Below, one piece after another: positions 10,826-20,691 of a stretch of 64,000 bases of DNA. The stretch is from Pseudomonas akapageensis (lineage in GTDB: Bacteria > Pseudomonadota > Gammaproteobacteria > Pseudomonadales > Pseudomonadaceae). Every line of letters starts with the position of its first letter. Position 1 is the first letter of the stretch. The notes below the pieces were generated by a model. It had not been told where the DNA came from, made no database searches, and saw nothing but the letters and a program-made list of their open reading frames with translations. The stretch lies in the NCBI RefSeq assembly GCF_011355085.1, contig NZ_VXCP01000010.1, positions 173,047 through 237,046 of the forward strand, read 5' to 3'. The position numbers and the translations under genes were made by a program.

Positions 10826-11047
10826 TCAATCGGACTTGTCGCCGCCCGCTAGATTCTTTTTTGCGCCGGTCTTGAAATCGGTTTCGTACCAGCCGGTGCC
10901 GCTCAAGCGAAAACCAGGCATGGAGAGCATTTTCTTGAGCTCGGGCGCCTGGCAGGCAGGGCAGTCGGTCTTCGGCGCATCGCTGATTTTTTGAATGACT
11001 TCCATCTGGTGACCACAGGAAGCACATTGATAATCGTACATGGGCAT
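10826..11047 (-). CDS. FmdB-family zinc ribbon protein
   Basis: Small protein (73 residues) of the FmdB/putative regulatory family. The N-terminus MPMYDYQCASCGHQMEVIQ and a second CPAC pair (about residues 31-34) form a four-cysteine zinc ribbon. The C-terminus has the typical GTGWYETDFKTG...K motif. It lies upstream of aspS, as in other pseudomonads. Function is unknown beyond probable zinc binding. Confidence 0.9.
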   Translation of the reverse strand: MPMYDYQCASCGHQMEVIQKISDAPKTDCPACQAPELKKMLSMPGFRLSGTGWYETDFKTGAKKNLAGGDKSD

Positions 11048-11200
11048 GGGAGTGTCTCGGCAACCTATTAACCACAGCGCTTACCGCGCCATGCAACAAA
11101 GGGCGAGATTATATATGGTTAACGGGGCCTGTGCAGCCGTGCAGCATAACAGATGCTTGCCCGCTCATCCCGCCAGGGCTGGCAGGCCCCTATCCAGCGG

Positions 11201-11530
11201 CTACGCCCGACCGCCGGGATTCAGCAGATGCACCACACAGACCACCCGGATGAGCCCGCTGAAATTCTTGACCCCGCCGTAGCGCAGGTGCACTTCCCTG
11301 TCCACGTAGGACAGAATCGCGTTGACGGAACAATCATTGGCATTGGCAATGCGTTCCAGAATTTTCCAGTACACCTCCTCGAGACGCAGACACGTCGCGA
11401 AACCATTGAGCCGTACCGACCTGGAAAGCGGCTGAGCCAGCCCCATATTAAAATCTTCCACAAAAGGATCTATACCGACCTTTACCGGCTTGCCCGCCCC
11501 TCTGTTAACACGTTCAAATATACGAGACAT
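11201..11530 (-). CDS. Ribbon-helix-helix domain protein
   Basis: About 109 residues from the ATG at 11530; two further in-frame ATGs upstream (11557 and 11578) cannot be excluded. The middle reads SVRLNGFATCLRLEEVYWKILERIA, then NDCSVNAILSYVDREV, then SGLIRVVCVVHL, which matches the RHH_4-type fold: a short strand, two helices and a conserved 'S-x-LR-V' end. Such proteins are probably small DNA binders. The N-terminal 30 residues are less conserved-looking. It stands alone between fmdB and a long AT-rich stretch. Target unknown. Confidence 0.75.
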   Translation of the reverse strand: MSRIFERVNRGAGKPVKVGIDPFVEDFNMGLAQPLSRSVRLNGFATCLRLEEVYWKILERIANANDCSVNAILSYVDREVHLRYGGVKNFSGLIRVVCVVHLLNPGGRA

Positions 11531-11578
11531 ACATACACCATTCGTTTGATACCACATTCGCTGAAAGTTGAACGACAA

Positions 11579-11916
11579 TTTCGCATTGACACACCGCTAT
11601 AAAACATTAACGAAATATTTACATCCAGCAGACCACATAACTATCTGCGTAGGACGCATCCACAAAAACCCCAGGACTTCAACACCTCGCCCCACTTAAA
11701 ATTAACCCACACAAAAACACGCAAAATGATGAGAAAAATATTAATTACGATATTTTTTTACCGCACGAAGAACAACAAACCCATTATCGCCACAACATGA
11801 CAAGCAACTAACCTGGAAGCCTTACCACTCCCCTGCCGCACCTGTGAAAAAACTGCGAGCGTGTCAAACCTTATTGCCATTGCGGGCATTGCACCCGAAC
11901 CGACACTTTCACTCAC
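11579..11916. other. Gene-free AT-rich intergenic stretch
   Basis: No supported gene lies between the RHH gene and the dps terminator. Bases 11580-11760 are clearly richer in A and T than the surroundings, with runs such as ATATTTTTTTA near 11750. An open frame on the minus strand (11758-12006) has no recognisable protein features and runs across the terminator. The stretch probably holds the promoter of the RHH gene. Confidence 0.6.
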
Positions 11917-11956
11917 AATAAAAAAGGCCCAAGCCCTGGCAAGCGGCTTGAGCCCT
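11917..11956 (-). terminator. Rho-independent terminator after dps
   Basis: On the minus strand an imperfect 10-bp stem (GGCTCAAGCC with GGCTTGGGCC) is followed at once by TTTTTTA. It lies about 70 bases past the dps stop. Confidence 0.8.
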
Positions 11957-12023
11957 TGTGGAAAGCGACGCCGACACCCAGACCTCCGGGCTCGTCTGCG
12001 GCACAATCAGGACGCTGGCGAAT

Positions 12024-12497
12024 TCATTTGTTATCGAGCAGCGCGCGCAGCATCCACGCGGTCTTCTCATGAACTTGCATACGCTGAGTCAACAAATCCG
12101 CAGTGGGTTCATCGCTGACCTTATCGAGCAGCGGAAAAATACCGCGCGCTGTACGCACAACAGCTTCCTGCCCCTGAACCAGTTGCTTGATCATATCTTC
12201 AGCAGCCGGCACCCCTTCCTCCTCTTTGATCGAAGAAAGCCGGGCATAAGTAGAATAAGTACCAGGCGCTGGAAAGCCCAATGCACGAATACGCTCAGCG
12301 ATCGAATCAACCGCCAGGGCCAATTCGTTGTACTGCTCTTCGAACATCAAGTGCAAGGTGCGAAACATCGGACCACTGACATTCCAATGAAAGTTGTGGG
12401 TCTTGAGGTACAGTACGTAGGTATCGGATAACAGACGAGACAAACCTTCCACTATCGACTTACGATCTTCTTCACTGATTCCGATATCGATTGCCAT
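12024..12497 (-). CDS. dps: Dps-family ferritin-like DNA-protection protein
   Basis: Mini-ferritin that oxidises and stores iron and, in many bacteria, protects DNA during stress. The ATG at 12497 has GGAG upstream and gives 157 residues starting [19 protein letters not shown]. The ferroxidase region is clear: [26 protein letters not shown] and [13 protein letters not shown]. The C-terminus is short, without the Lys-rich tail that binds DNA in E. coli Dps, so DNA binding is uncertain. Monocistronic, with its own terminator. Could equally be named a bacterioferritin-like protein, as at the orthologous P. aeruginosa locus. Confidence 0.93.
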   Translation of the reverse strand: MAIDIGISEEDRKSIVEGLSRLLSDTYVLYLKTHNFHWNVSGPMFRTLHLMFEEQYNELALAVDSIAERIRALGFPAPGTYSTYARLSSIKEEEGVPAAEDMIKQLVQGQEAVVRTARGIFPLLDKVSDEPTADLLTQRMQVHEKTAWMLRALLDNK

Positions 12498-12856
12498 ATA
12501 AATCTCCTTCATATGTAGGTTGTCACCAAGCAGGTGCGGGACCACTCTAGCAAGAGTCGCAGGCGCGTGCAGCCTTTGCGGGAAGGCCGCGCCGCCCGAT
12601 CCAGCCCGTCGGGGTACCGCCCTTGCGCCCGACCGCAAACCAGCCCTCACCTCCATTCCAGAGACGACCGGCCCGCGCCTGATTTGAGTAGGCCAAGGCT
12701 TTGCTGTTAAATAGACCTCGTGTCGTCACCACCGATCATCCTGATGGTGATGCATAGGCTGACTTTATCCATGACTGCCACCCCCTCATCTTTTCAAGGG
12801 GCGCGGTCGTGAGTTCAGCTCTTTCCTGTGATCTGCCTTAACGTGAGTCAAATAAA
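12498..12856. other. Divergent intergenic region, dps / cold-shock fusion
   Basis: 359 bases between divergent genes. It must hold both promoters. A 61-codon minus-strand frame (12547-12732) shows no protein-like features. I see no convincing -10/-35 pair, OxyR site or Fur box by eye. Confidence 0.5.
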
Positions 12857-13462
12857 ATGTTGAAGATCGTCCACCTCCTGACGGGCGCCGCAGCTTTACT
12901 GCTGTCCTTTGTCCCAAGCCTGCGAACCGTCGATGCCGCACCCTACCTGCAACAACCCGATGCACTCTACCTGGCGCTTTTCGGCCTGCTCAACCTGATC
13001 CTCGCGCCAGTCATCCCGCAATGGAACAAAGGCGCGCGCCACCAGTTGCAAAACGTGGTCAGCGCTCTTCTGGTGCTCGCTGTCGTTCTGCAAACACTGA
13101 CCCTGCTTGCCCAACTGGAAATGGCCGGCCAGCCTGCCACATCGTTCAGCCTTCTGAGCGCAGTCGCCGCCGTGGTCCTGCACCTGGGAATCAGCTTCTA
13201 TCCATCGAAACGCACCAGCAGCACGACGCCGAACTACGACATGAGCAACCGTGATACCGGTACGGTCAAATGGTTTAATACCTCGAAAGGATTCGGCTTT
13301 ATTTCACGCGACTCCGGCGATGATATCTTTGTCCACTTTCGTGCCATCCGCGGTGAAGGCCATCGCGTGCTGGTCGAAGGCCAACGCGTCGAGTTCTCGG
13401 TAATGAACCGCGACAAGGGCCTGCAGGCCGAAGACGTGATCGCCGCCTCCCCACGACGCTGA
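12857..13462 (+). CDS. Membrane protein with C-terminal cold-shock domain
   Basis: 201 residues in two parts. Residues 1-115 are hydrophobic, with about four membrane helices ([70 protein letters not shown]). After a Ser/Thr linker, residues 133-200 form a complete cold-shock domain: [19 protein letters not shown] with RNP1 (KGFGFI) and RNP2 (DIFVHF). The usual CSD protein is a free 70-residue RNA chaperone; here the same domain is membrane-anchored. The corresponding P. aeruginosa locus also encodes a long cold-shock protein, so the fusion is probably old. Role unknown; tethering of mRNA or nucleoid to the membrane is speculation. Confidence 0.88.
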   Translation: MLKIVHLLTGAAALLLSFVPSLRTVDAAPYLQQPDALYLALFGLLNLILAPVIPQWNKGARHQLQNVVSALLVLAVVLQTLTLLAQLEMAGQPATSFSLLSAVAAVVLHLGISFYPSKRTSSTTPNYDMSNRDTGTVKWFNTSKGFGFISRDSGDDIFVHFRAIRGEGHRVLVEGQRVEFSVMNRDKGLQAEDVIAASPRR

Positions 13463-13473
13463 TCGCCACGTAC

Positions 13474-13513
13474 AAAAAAACCGCGAGGCAGCGTGCTGCT
13501 CGCGGTTTTTTTA
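13474..13513. terminator. Bidirectional terminator between cold-shock fusion gene and slyX
   Basis: A GC-rich stem (CCGCGA with TCGCGG, inner GCAGC/GCTGC) is flanked by seven A on the left and seven T on the right, so it can end both the plus-strand gene and the minus-strand slyX. Confidence 0.88.
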
Positions 13514-13530
13514 TGCCCGACAATTGACTG

Positions 13531-13737
13531 TCAATAATGAGGGGGCGGAGCATCCTCTTCCAGGCTTGCAAACTGCCCCACCATTTCCTCGTGACGCTTG
13601 AGCAAGGCCGCCATCTGCAGCTGCAGACGCTCGACCACACGCTGCTGCTCAACCAGTACGTCATTGAGTGCCTGAATAGTGTCATCCTGAAACGCCAGGC
13701 GACTTTCCAGATCGGTAACACGCGCTTCCAGAGTCAT
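13531..13737 (-). CDS. slyX: SlyX family protein
   Basis: Small coiled-coil protein (68 residues) of unknown function found throughout gammaproteobacteria. Sequence [19 protein letters not shown] continues as a regular heptad helix with many Gln and Glu, and ends with the typical PPPHY tail. It lies three bases downstream of the HIT gene and is probably co-transcribed with it, as in other pseudomonads. Confidence 0.93.
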   Translation of the reverse strand: MTLEARVTDLESRLAFQDDTIQALNDVLVEQQRVVERLQLQMAALLKRHEEMVGQFASLEEDAPPPHY

Positions 13738-13740
13738 GGT

Positions 13741-14166
13741 TCAAGCCTCCACAAAACGAAAGTCATCGCCCAGCTCGCCCTTGAGTCGCTCGCGGATGGC
13801 CGCGACCTCCTCGGACGAGTAGGGCCTTGCAGGATGCCGACCCCATACCGGTCCAGGCCAGGCCGGATCATTGCGACGGCGAACAATCACATGCATGTGC
13901 AACTGACTGACCACATTACCCAACGTGGCCACATTCAACTTGTCCGCCGAAAAAACTTGCTTGAGTTTGCTGGCCAGGGCCGTAGTTTCCTGCCACAGCA
14001 CAAGTTGATCAGCACCCTCGAGTTCGAACAGTTCACTGATATCCGGCCGGCGCGGCACCAGAATGAACCACGGATAGTTCGCATCGTTGGACAGCAGCAA
14101 GCGACACAGCGGGAAGTCGCCAATCGGCAGAGTATCTTGTTGAAGACGTGAATCCAGAGCAAACAC
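13741..14166 (-). CDS. HIT-family hydrolase-like protein
   Basis: Histidine-triad protein, a family of nucleotide hydrolases/transferases. I start it at GTG 14166 (GGGAGA lies about nine bases upstream), giving 141 residues from FALDSRLQQDTLPIGDFPLCRLLL; the longer frame to 14244 has no family support. The active-site region reads VSQLHMHVIVRRRNDPAWPGP, so the pattern is H-x-H with Ile in place of the third His; the second His, the catalytic one in HIT enzymes, is present. The PWFILVPRR strand is also typical. Substrate unknown. Paired with slyX. Confidence 0.9.
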   Translation of the reverse strand: MFALDSRLQQDTLPIGDFPLCRLLLSNDANYPWFILVPRRPDISELFELEGADQLVLWQETTALASKLKQVFSADKLNVATLGNVVSQLHMHVIVRRRNDPAWPGPVWGRHPARPYSSEEVAAIRERLKGELGDDFRFVEA

Positions 14167-14880
14167 CGTAGAGGTCTCCCGATAGCAAATTGAACGCCGC
14201 ATGGCTACAACCTGCAGGATACTCGCGAACGCAAAACCATTCACTGCATAACAAGGGTTGACAGACGGGAAATTCGAAACACAAAGCTATTAATCAACAA
14301 GGGTTCCCAATCCCCCCCAATGCCACCTCCGATTGCATCGCACCAAAGAAGAGCGCTCCAAACCGACACGCCATAACGTGACCAAAATTCAGAGCAAGGT
14401 CACAACCAGTCTTTTCAGGGGTCGAGCTGTCACCCCCGTCGCCAACACCTCGCGATCCGGTTCCCGATCGAATGAAACTGCTACCGCCGCGCAGCCACGC
14501 CGTTACCGAAACGCTACTTTTCGCACCAAAATGAGGCTCATCGTCTACTCTTAGTGCGCGCCGCATCCGTCAACTACTCAATTCTGTCGCCGATGCGGTA
14601 ACATTTTTCCCCTGGCGCCCGTGTCAGCCTGATCGCGCCACGAGAGTCAAGGGCAAACCAAAAGTTCTTAACCCCCCGTTTTTATGAGGGTTTAAGGCTA
14701 AAAAGGGGAAAAGTGAAAATTTCGTAAGGACGTAACCCTTTTGTGCACGCTTGTTGCATTACTACCCACATGGCCGCCAGCAAGCTTTTTGGATACGAAG
14801 CACTGCGCCAAATAACGACAGCTGCACGGTGTGACCATGGAGTTTTCAACGTTGTGGGGGACACAACCATTACCTTACTG
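14167..14880. other. Long non-coding region upstream of oprD, distal part
   Basis: About 700 bases without a supported gene. Open frames of 73-90 codons on both strands (14294-14566) are low-complexity and mutually antisense. A small inverted repeat (AACCC...GGGTT) occurs near 14670-14692. The region presumably contains distal regulatory sequence for oprD and the promoter of the HIT-slyX unit. Confidence 0.5.
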
Positions 14881-14913
14881 TGCCCAGGCCTTTGAAAGCT
14901 GCGCTGTAGTTGT

Positions 14914-14935
14914 ACGATTTTTAATCAAAAATCGT
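14914..14935. promoter_or_regulatory. Perfect 9-bp inverted repeat upstream of oprD
   Basis: ACGATTTTT, four bases, then AAAAATCGT: a perfect 22-base dyad just upstream of the ArgR-like half-sites. It could be an operator, or an RNA hairpin if transcribed. No known regulator is assigned. Confidence 0.5.
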
Positions 14936-14937
14936 GT

Positions 14938-14968
14938 TTTGCGACATGGACACAAGAATTTGCGACAT
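14938..14968 (-). promoter_or_regulatory. Putative ArgR-binding half-sites upstream of oprD
   Basis: Two TGTCGC half-sites on the minus strand (as TTTGCGACAT on plus at 14938 and 14959) are spaced exactly 21 bases. This matches the Pseudomonas ArgR pattern TGTCGC-N8-AA-N5, whose period is 21; the AA positions read GT and AT here. ArgR-dependent, arginine-induced expression of oprD is established in P. aeruginosa. The second half-site is also part of an imperfect dyad ending at 14977. Confidence 0.6.
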
Positions 14969-15122
14969 TGTCGTAAAGAAGCTGAAAGGTTTGTTTTGCA
15001 AGTATCGCCAATTATGGTCTGCGTGATATAAGTTTGCGCCGACACAAAAAGAAAGAGCCGCCCAGATAAAAAAACAGGTGGGACGGCAGTACTCTTCCTA
15101 AAAACCAAAGGAGCAAATCACG

Positions 15123-16478
15123 ATGAAAGTGATGAAGTGGAGCGCAATCGCCCTGGCAGTAACTGCCGCAACTTCGCAACTGGCAATGGCTGGAGCCTTC
15201 GTCAGCGATCAGGCAGAGTCCAAAGGCTTCGTCGAAGACAGCACGCTGAACCTGCTGGCTCGTAACTACTACTACAACCGCGACAAGAAAGACGGCGCGG
15301 ACGACGATAAAGACTGGACCCAAGGCTTCCAAGGCGTTTTCACCTCAGGCTACACCCAAGGCATCGTCGGCTTTGGCGTTGACGCTTTCGGCTACCTGGG
15401 CCTGAAACTCGACGGTTCGCAGAAGTACAGCGGCACGGGCAACCTGCCAGTTGGTGCCGACGGCGACCCAGCTGACAGCTACGGCAAAGCCGGTGCTGCA
15501 CTGAAGATTCGTTTCTCCAAGACCATGGTGAAACTGGGTGACCAGCAGCCGAGCACCGCTCCGGTATTCGCAGTCGGCGGCTCCCGCCTGACTCCGCAAA
15601 CTGCCAGCGGCATCACCTTCATGAGCAGCGAAGTCAAGGACCTGGATCTGGAAGGCGGTCACTTCTACTCCGCTACCAGCCAGGACCAGACCAACCGTGA
15701 CGGCGAACTGTTCGCCACCTACGCTGGTGTAACCACCAACACTGCAAACTACTTCGGTGGCCGCTACGCGTTCAACGACCAGTTCAGCGCTTCGCTGTAC
15801 GGTGTCAAGCTGGAAGACGTGTTCAACCAGTACTACACCAACCTGAACTACACGCTGCCACTGGCAAGCGATCAGTCCCTGGCGTTTGACTTCAACTACT
15901 ACAACACCAAGGACACTGGCGACTCCAAAGCCGGCGATATCAACAACAACGCCTACTCGCTGTCTGCTGCCTACTCCTTCCTGTCGGCGCACACCGTTAC
16001 TCTGGCCTTCCAGAAAGTCAACGGCAACACTCCGTTCGACTACATCGGTGTAGGCGACAACAACCGCGGCGGCGACTCGATCTTCCTGGCCAACTCCATT
16101 CAGTACTCCGACTTCAACGGCCCGGGCGAGAAATCGTGGCAGGTTCGTTACGACCTGAAAATGGCTGAATACGGCGTCCCAGGCCTGAGCTTCATGACTC
16201 GTTACGTCAATGGCTGGAACATCGATGGCACAGGCGTCGATCTCACCACCAGCGCTTACAAGGTTACCAATGACGACGGCACCGTCAGCCCACTTTATGG
16301 CGCTGATGGCAAGCACCACGAAACCAACCTGGAAGCCAAATACGTAGTCCAGGAAGGCCCGGCCAAAGACCTGTCCTTCCGTATTCGTCAAGCCTGGCAC
16401 CGTGCCAACGCCGACGAAGGCGAAGGCGATATCAACGAGTTCCGCCTGATCGTCGACTACCCGCTGTCGATTCTGTAA
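15123..16478 (+). CDS. oprD: OprD-family outer-membrane porin
   Basis: 18-stranded porin of the OprD/Occ family, which takes up basic amino acids and small peptides (and admits carbapenems in P. aeruginosa). 451 residues with a signal peptide (about 1-23, ending AMA), then the family start [30 protein letters not shown], the motif [27 protein letters not shown], and a C-terminal strand ending [12 protein letters not shown] lies about seven bases upstream of the ATG. Placement next to proS matches the oprD (OccD1) locus of P. aeruginosa. The ArgR-like sites upstream support a role in arginine or lysine uptake. The paralogue class cannot be fixed by eye. Confidence 0.93.
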   Translation: MKVMKWSAIALAVTAATSQLAMAGAFVSDQAESKGFVEDSTLNLLARNYYYNRDKKDGADDDKDWTQGFQGVFTSGYTQGIVGFGVDAFGYLGLKLDGSQKYSGTGNLPVGADGDPADSYGKAGAALKIRFSKTMVKLGDQQPSTAPVFAVGGSRLTPQTASGITFMSSEVKDLDLEGGHFYSATSQDQTNRDGELFATYAGVTTNTANYFGGRYAFNDQFSASLYGVKLEDVFNQYYTNLNYTLPLASDQSLAFDFNYYNTKDTGDSKAGDINNNAYSLSAAYSFLSAHTVTLAFQKVNGNTPFDYIGVGDNNRGGDSIFLANSIQYSDFNGPGEKSWQVRYDLKMAEYGVPGLSFMTRYVNGWNIDGTGVDLTTSAYKVTNDDGTVSPLYGADGKHHETNLEAKYVVQEGPAKDLSFRIRQAWHRANADEGEGDINEFRLIVDYPLSIL

Positions 16479-16502
16479 TTTCGGGTAACGCATCAGCTGC
16501 AA

Positions 16503-16533
16503 TAAAAAAAGCCCGGCTCTGCCGGGCTTTTCT
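16503..16533 (+). terminator. Rho-independent terminator after oprD
   Basis: Stem GCCCGGC/GCCGGGC (16511-16527) followed by TTTTCT, preceded by an A run, 25 bases after the oprD stop. Confidence 0.9.
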
Positions 16534-16678
16534 ATTTATAGGCAGGCGATCAACCCGCCGTCCTGAGACCAGCGGGAAGCTATATCCCGCTTCCACCGAC
16601 CTCAATCCTGTACGCAACCGGATCACCGCCGTACAATGCCGGGTCATTTTCAGTCAAAGCAACCGACAACGGCCTACC

Positions 16679-18394
16679 ATGCGCACCAGTCAATATTTGC
16701 TCGCCACACAGAAAGAAACCCCTTCCGACGCGGTCGTCATCAGCCACCAGCTCATGCTGCGTGCCGGCATGATCCGCAAGCTCGCTTCCGGTCTGTACAC
16801 CTGGCTGCCGATGGGCCTTCGTGTGATGCGCAAGGTTGAAGCCATCGTACGCGAGGAAATGAACGCGGCCGGCGCCCTTGAAGTCCTGATGCCAGGCATC
16901 CAGCCTGCCGAGCTGTGGCAGGAATCGGGCCGCTGGGAACAATACGGCCCGGAACTGCTGCGCCTGAAGGATCGCCACGACCGCGACTTCTGTGCCGGCC
17001 CGACCCACGAAGAAGTCATTACGGATCTGGCCCGCAACGAGCTCAACAGCTACAAGCAGTTGCCGATCAATATGTACCAGATCCAGACCAAATTCCGCGA
17101 TGAGATCCGCCCACGCTTCGGCCTGATGCGTGGCCGCGAGTTCATCATGAAGGACGCCTACTCCTTCCACGTCGACCAGGCTTCCCTGCAGGAAACCTAC
17201 GACCGCATGCACCAGGCGTACTGCAACGTGTTCACTCGCCTGGGGCTGAACTTCCGTCCGGTACAAGCCGACACCGGCTCGATCGGCGGCACCGGCTCGC
17301 ATGAATTCCACGTACTGGCCGATTCCGGTGAAGACGATATCGCCTTCAGCGACACCTCAGACTACGCTGCCAACATCGAGAAGGCCGAGGCCCTGCCACG
17401 CGAGACCTCACGCCCGGCGCCGACTGAAGAGCTGCGCCTGATCGATACGCCAAACGCCAAGACCATCGCGCAACTGGTCGAAGGCTTCGACCTGCCAATC
17501 GAAAAGACCATCAAGACCCTGGTCGTGCACGCTGCCGAAGAAGGCAAGCTGATTGCACTGATCATTCGTGGTGACCACGAACTCAATGAAATCAAGGCTG
17601 CCAACCTGGAACAGGTTGCCAACCCGCTGGTCATGGCGACCGAAGCCGAACTGCGCGCCGCCATCGGCGCCGGTGCAGGCTCTCTGGGCCCTCTGAACCT
17701 GCCCCTGCCCTGCATCATCGACCGCTCGGTAGAGCTGATGAGCGACTTCAGCATCGGCGCCAACATCGACGACAAGCACTACTTTGGCGTCAACTGGGAG
17801 CGCGACCTGCCGGTTCCGACCGTTGCCGACCTGCGCAACGTGGTCGAAGGCGACCCGAGCCCGGACGGCCAGGGCACGCTGGTGATCAAGCGCGGCATCG
17901 AAGTGGGGCATATCTTCCAGCTGGGCACCAAGTACAGCGAAGCCATGAAGTGCCAGGTCCTCGGCGAGAACGGCAAACCCGTCACCCTGACCATGGGCTG
18001 CTATGGCATCGGTGTTTCCCGCGTGGTCGCTGCCGCGATCGAGCAGAACTACGACGAAGGCGGCATCATCTGGAGCGACGCCCTGGCGCCCTTCCAGATC
18101 GCTCTGGTACCACTGCGCTATGAAACCGAGCAGGTTCGCGAAGCGACCGACAACCTCTATAAAGAGCTGACGGCTGCCGGTTTCGAAGTCCTGCTCGATG
18201 ATCGCGACAAGAAAACCAGCCCGGGGATCAAGTTCGCCGACATGGAACTGATCGGGATCCCTCATCGCATCGTGGTCAGCGATCGCGGCCTGGCCGAAGG
18301 CAACCTGGAATACAAGAGCCGTACCGAGGGCGAGGCTCAGGCCATTCCCGTCGCTGACGTGCTGTCCTTTCTCCAGGCTCGTATCCGTCGCTGA
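16679..18394 (+). CDS. proS: Proline--tRNA ligase
   Basis: Class II prolyl-tRNA synthetase of the bacterial (editing) type. 571 residues beginning [18 protein letters not shown]. Motif 2 region [26 protein letters not shown]; Cys in [10 protein letters not shown] of motif 3; a YbaK-like editing insertion at about 240-395, present in full; and a C-terminal anticodon-binding domain ([25 protein letters not shown]). It is flanked by oprD and a lipoprotein gene, as in P. aeruginosa. Confidence 0.97.
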   Translation: MRTSQYLLATQKETPSDAVVISHQLMLRAGMIRKLASGLYTWLPMGLRVMRKVEAIVREEMNAAGALEVLMPGIQPAELWQESGRWEQYGPELLRLKDRHDRDFCAGPTHEEVITDLARNELNSYKQLPINMYQIQTKFRDEIRPRFGLMRGREFIMKDAYSFHVDQASLQETYDRMHQAYCNVFTRLGLNFRPVQADTGSIGGTGSHEFHVLADSGEDDIAFSDTSDYAANIEKAEALPRETSRPAPTEELRLIDTPNAKTIAQLVEGFDLPIEKTIKTLVVHAAEEGKLIALIIRGDHELNEIKAANLEQVANPLVMATEAELRAAIGAGAGSLGPLNLPLPCIIDRSVELMSDFSIGANIDDKHYFGVNWERDLPVPTVADLRNVVEGDPSPDGQGTLVIKRGIEVGHIFQLGTKYSEAMKCQVLGENGKPVTLTMGCYGIGVSRVVAAAIEQNYDEGGIIWSDALAPFQIALVPLRYETEQVREATDNLYKELTAAGFEVLLDDRDKKTSPGIKFADMELIGIPHRIVVSDRGLAEGNLEYKSRTEGEAQAIPVADVLSFLQARIRR

Positions 18395-18414
18395 TAGTCA
18401 GAACAAGAGTAACC

Positions 18415-19371
18415 ATGTTCAAGCGAAGTACCTTACCTCTGGGGGGCGCCGCACTGTGCGGCGCCCTGCTTCTCGGCGGCTGCGCCAATCAGATGTCCCA
18501 GCGCAGCGAGCACGAGGAACGCATCGAGCGCAAGCTGCTCGATCACAGCCTGCAGATCGATGTCGGAGAGCCCAAGGTACTTGAGCTGCCGCAGCGGCGC
18601 GTGCGCATCCATGAACAGAAAACCTTCGAAGTCACCGAGTTCGAAGTGACGCGTCGTTACGATCGTTACACACCGTACCAGGCCTGGAGGGAGACCTACG
18701 AAATCCCCCTGGGCGCTGTCGCGGTGGTTGCCGGCATCGGCGCGAACGTCGCGAACGTGGTCATGCTCGGGCGCCTGCCCGACACCGTGACCAAAGACTG
18801 GATCAGCTATGGCTTCGCCGGACTCAACCCGTTCATGAACGTACAATCGAACGGCCGGGCCCAGCAGAACCTGGCCGGCATCGATGAAGTTCAACGCGAC
18901 CAGCGTCGTGAGTACACCAGCCTGCCCTGGAGCGAACGCCCCGTGCAGGTTGCCGCCGGGAAACAGACGTACGACTTGAGCACCGATCGCAATGGCGTGC
19001 TGCGCCTGAACCTGCTCGACAGCCCGTTCTCCGAGCAAAACCTCAACCACATTGGCACCTTGCGCCTGACCGTCGCCGATGAAGACGACAAGACCCGTGC
19101 CGATGCCAGCCTGCTGGTCAGCAGCAACCTGCGCGGCAAGCTGCTCGAAGCCCACGGCCTGATTTTCGATGACCTGGAAGATGACGAAGTCAACCAATGG
19201 GTGCATCGCGTCAAGCGCCTGTCGGACCTTGGCCTGGAAGAAGAAGCCAGCGAACTGGAGCAAAGCCTCATCGAATTGACGCGCAATGATCCGGAACTGC
19301 AGCAGGAGTTCCTCAAGTCATTGACCAAGGATGCTCACCGCCTGGTGGCCGATCCCGGCGCAATCCACTGA
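18415..19371 (+). CDS. Putative outer-membrane lipoprotein of unknown function
   Basis: 318 residues with a lipoprotein signal: MFKRSTLPLGGAALCGALLLGGCANQ, lipobox LGGC with Cys at residue 23. The residue after Cys is Ala, not Asp, so outer-membrane sorting is expected by the usual rule. The mature part has a charged N-terminal region, a short hydrophobic patch (GAVAVVAGIGANVANVVMLG, about 102-121) and an acidic C-terminal helix. It starts 20 bases after proS and is probably co-transcribed; the neighbour of proS in P. aeruginosa is likewise an uncharacterised protein. I recognise no catalytic motif. Confidence 0.85.
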   Translation: MFKRSTLPLGGAALCGALLLGGCANQMSQRSEHEERIERKLLDHSLQIDVGEPKVLELPQRRVRIHEQKTFEVTEFEVTRRYDRYTPYQAWRETYEIPLGAVAVVAGIGANVANVVMLGRLPDTVTKDWISYGFAGLNPFMNVQSNGRAQQNLAGIDEVQRDQRREYTSLPWSERPVQVAAGKQTYDLSTDRNGVLRLNLLDSPFSEQNLNHIGTLRLTVADEDDKTRADASLLVSSNLRGKLLEAHGLIFDDLEDDEVNQWVHRVKRLSDLGLEEEASELEQSLIELTRNDPELQQEFLKSLTKDAHRLVADPGAIH

Positions 19372-19425
19372 TCCACACCCGCCGATCACCCCATGTGCCG
19401 GCCTGCCGGCACATTCCCCTTCGAG

Positions 19426-20487
19426 CTAAAGGGCAAACAGCTCCAGCTGCTCATGGGCGCCGCGCAGATCCACCAGGCGGACCCCGATCCCCAGCAGCCG
19501 CACCGGCTTTGCGCCTCGTGCAAAGGCTTGGGTCAACAATTGCTGATAACTGTCCAGATCTCGACCGGCCCCGGTCTGCTCCAGAGTGGTCTGGCTGAAA
19601 TCATGAAATTTCACTTTGACGAATGGCTTGCCCGGGCGATAACTGCTGTCGATGCGCGCCATGCGTCCGGCCAGGGTCTCCATCAGTTCAGGCAGCTTTT
19701 CCAGACAGCTGTCCAGGTCGGGCAGATCGGTTTCATAGGTGTTCTCGACACTGACCGACTGGCGACGACTGTCGTTTTGCACGACTCGATCATCGATACC
19801 CCGCGCCAGGCTCCAGAGCCGTTCACCAAAACTGCCGAATTCGCGCACCAGCGCCAGCTTGCTCCACTCGCGTAGCGTCGAGCAGTCGACAATCCCCAAT
19901 CGCCCCAGTTTGTCCGCCGTCACTTTGCCGACACCATGCAGCTTGGAGACCGGCAACATGGCGACAAAATCCTCGACCTCGGCCGGAGTGATCACGAACA
20001 GACCGTTGGGCTTGCGCCAGTCGCTGGCAATCTTGGCCAGAAACTTGTTCGGCGCCACCCCGGCCGAGACCGTGATATGCAAACGGTTCGAGACCCGCCG
20101 ACGTATGTCCTGGGCGATTCGCGTGGCGCTGCCGGAAAACTGCGTGCTTTCGGAAACATCCAGGTAAGCCTCATCCAGCGACAACGGCTCGATCAACTCG
20201 GTGTAGTCACGCAGGATGGTGTGAATCTCGCGAGAGGCTTCTTTATAGGCATCCATTCGCGGCTTGACGATGACCAGGTCCGGGCAGAGCTTCAGCGCAT
20301 GTCGCGAAGACATCGCCGAGCGCACGCCATATGCCCTCGCTTCATAGTTACAGGTGGCAATGACCCCGCGCCGATCCGCCGAACCACCGACAGCCAGCGG
20401 TTTGCCGGCCAATCTCGGGTCGTCGCGCATCTCGATGGCTGCGTAGAAGCAATCGCAATCGACGTGGATGATTTTGCGCTGGGTCAT
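19426..20487 (-). CDS. dinB: DNA polymerase IV
   Basis: Y-family translesion polymerase. The ATG at 20487 gives the canonical start MTQRKIIHVDCDCFYAAIEMRDDP and 353 residues; the frame is open upstream but unsupported. Catalytic acidic residues are in HVDCDCFYA and in PLSLDEAYLDVS; the helix-hairpin-helix KLHGVGKVTADKLGRLGI and the little-finger domain are complete. The C-terminus ends with a beta-clamp-binding-type motif (EQLELFAL). No clean LexA box is visible upstream. Confidence 0.96.
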   Translation of the reverse strand: MTQRKIIHVDCDCFYAAIEMRDDPRLAGKPLAVGGSADRRGVIATCNYEARAYGVRSAMSSRHALKLCPDLVIVKPRMDAYKEASREIHTILRDYTELIEPLSLDEAYLDVSESTQFSGSATRIAQDIRRRVSNRLHITVSAGVAPNKFLAKIASDWRKPNGLFVITPAEVEDFVAMLPVSKLHGVGKVTADKLGRLGIVDCSTLREWSKLALVREFGSFGERLWSLARGIDDRVVQNDSRRQSVSVENTYETDLPDLDSCLEKLPELMETLAGRMARIDSSYRPGKPFVKVKFHDFSQTTLEQTGAGRDLDSYQQLLTQAFARGAKPVRLLGIGVRLVDLRGAHEQLELFAL

Positions 20488-20691
20488 GGTGTTGATATTG
20501 GTAAAGTTCTTACAGAGTGGACGGTAGTATCTCACCCCGCTTAACCGGTCGCACTCGACAGCCATTAGCTGATGCATTTATTCAATCAGTTTTATTCACC
20601 CAATAGAGCTGAAACCCGCGCCCCGCCTGCGTCGCACCCTTCTCGAAACACCTAAGCACTTGAACAAAAAAGGTTTTCTCCAATTTAGCGG

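Noticed and set aside
12547..12732. 61-codon minus-strand frame upstream of dps
   Set aside because: No ribosome site, no homology recognised, and it occupies the expected promoter region.
14294..14566. Small overlapping frames on both strands in the oprD upstream region
   Set aside because: Low complexity, mutually antisense, no ribosome site and no recognisable motif.
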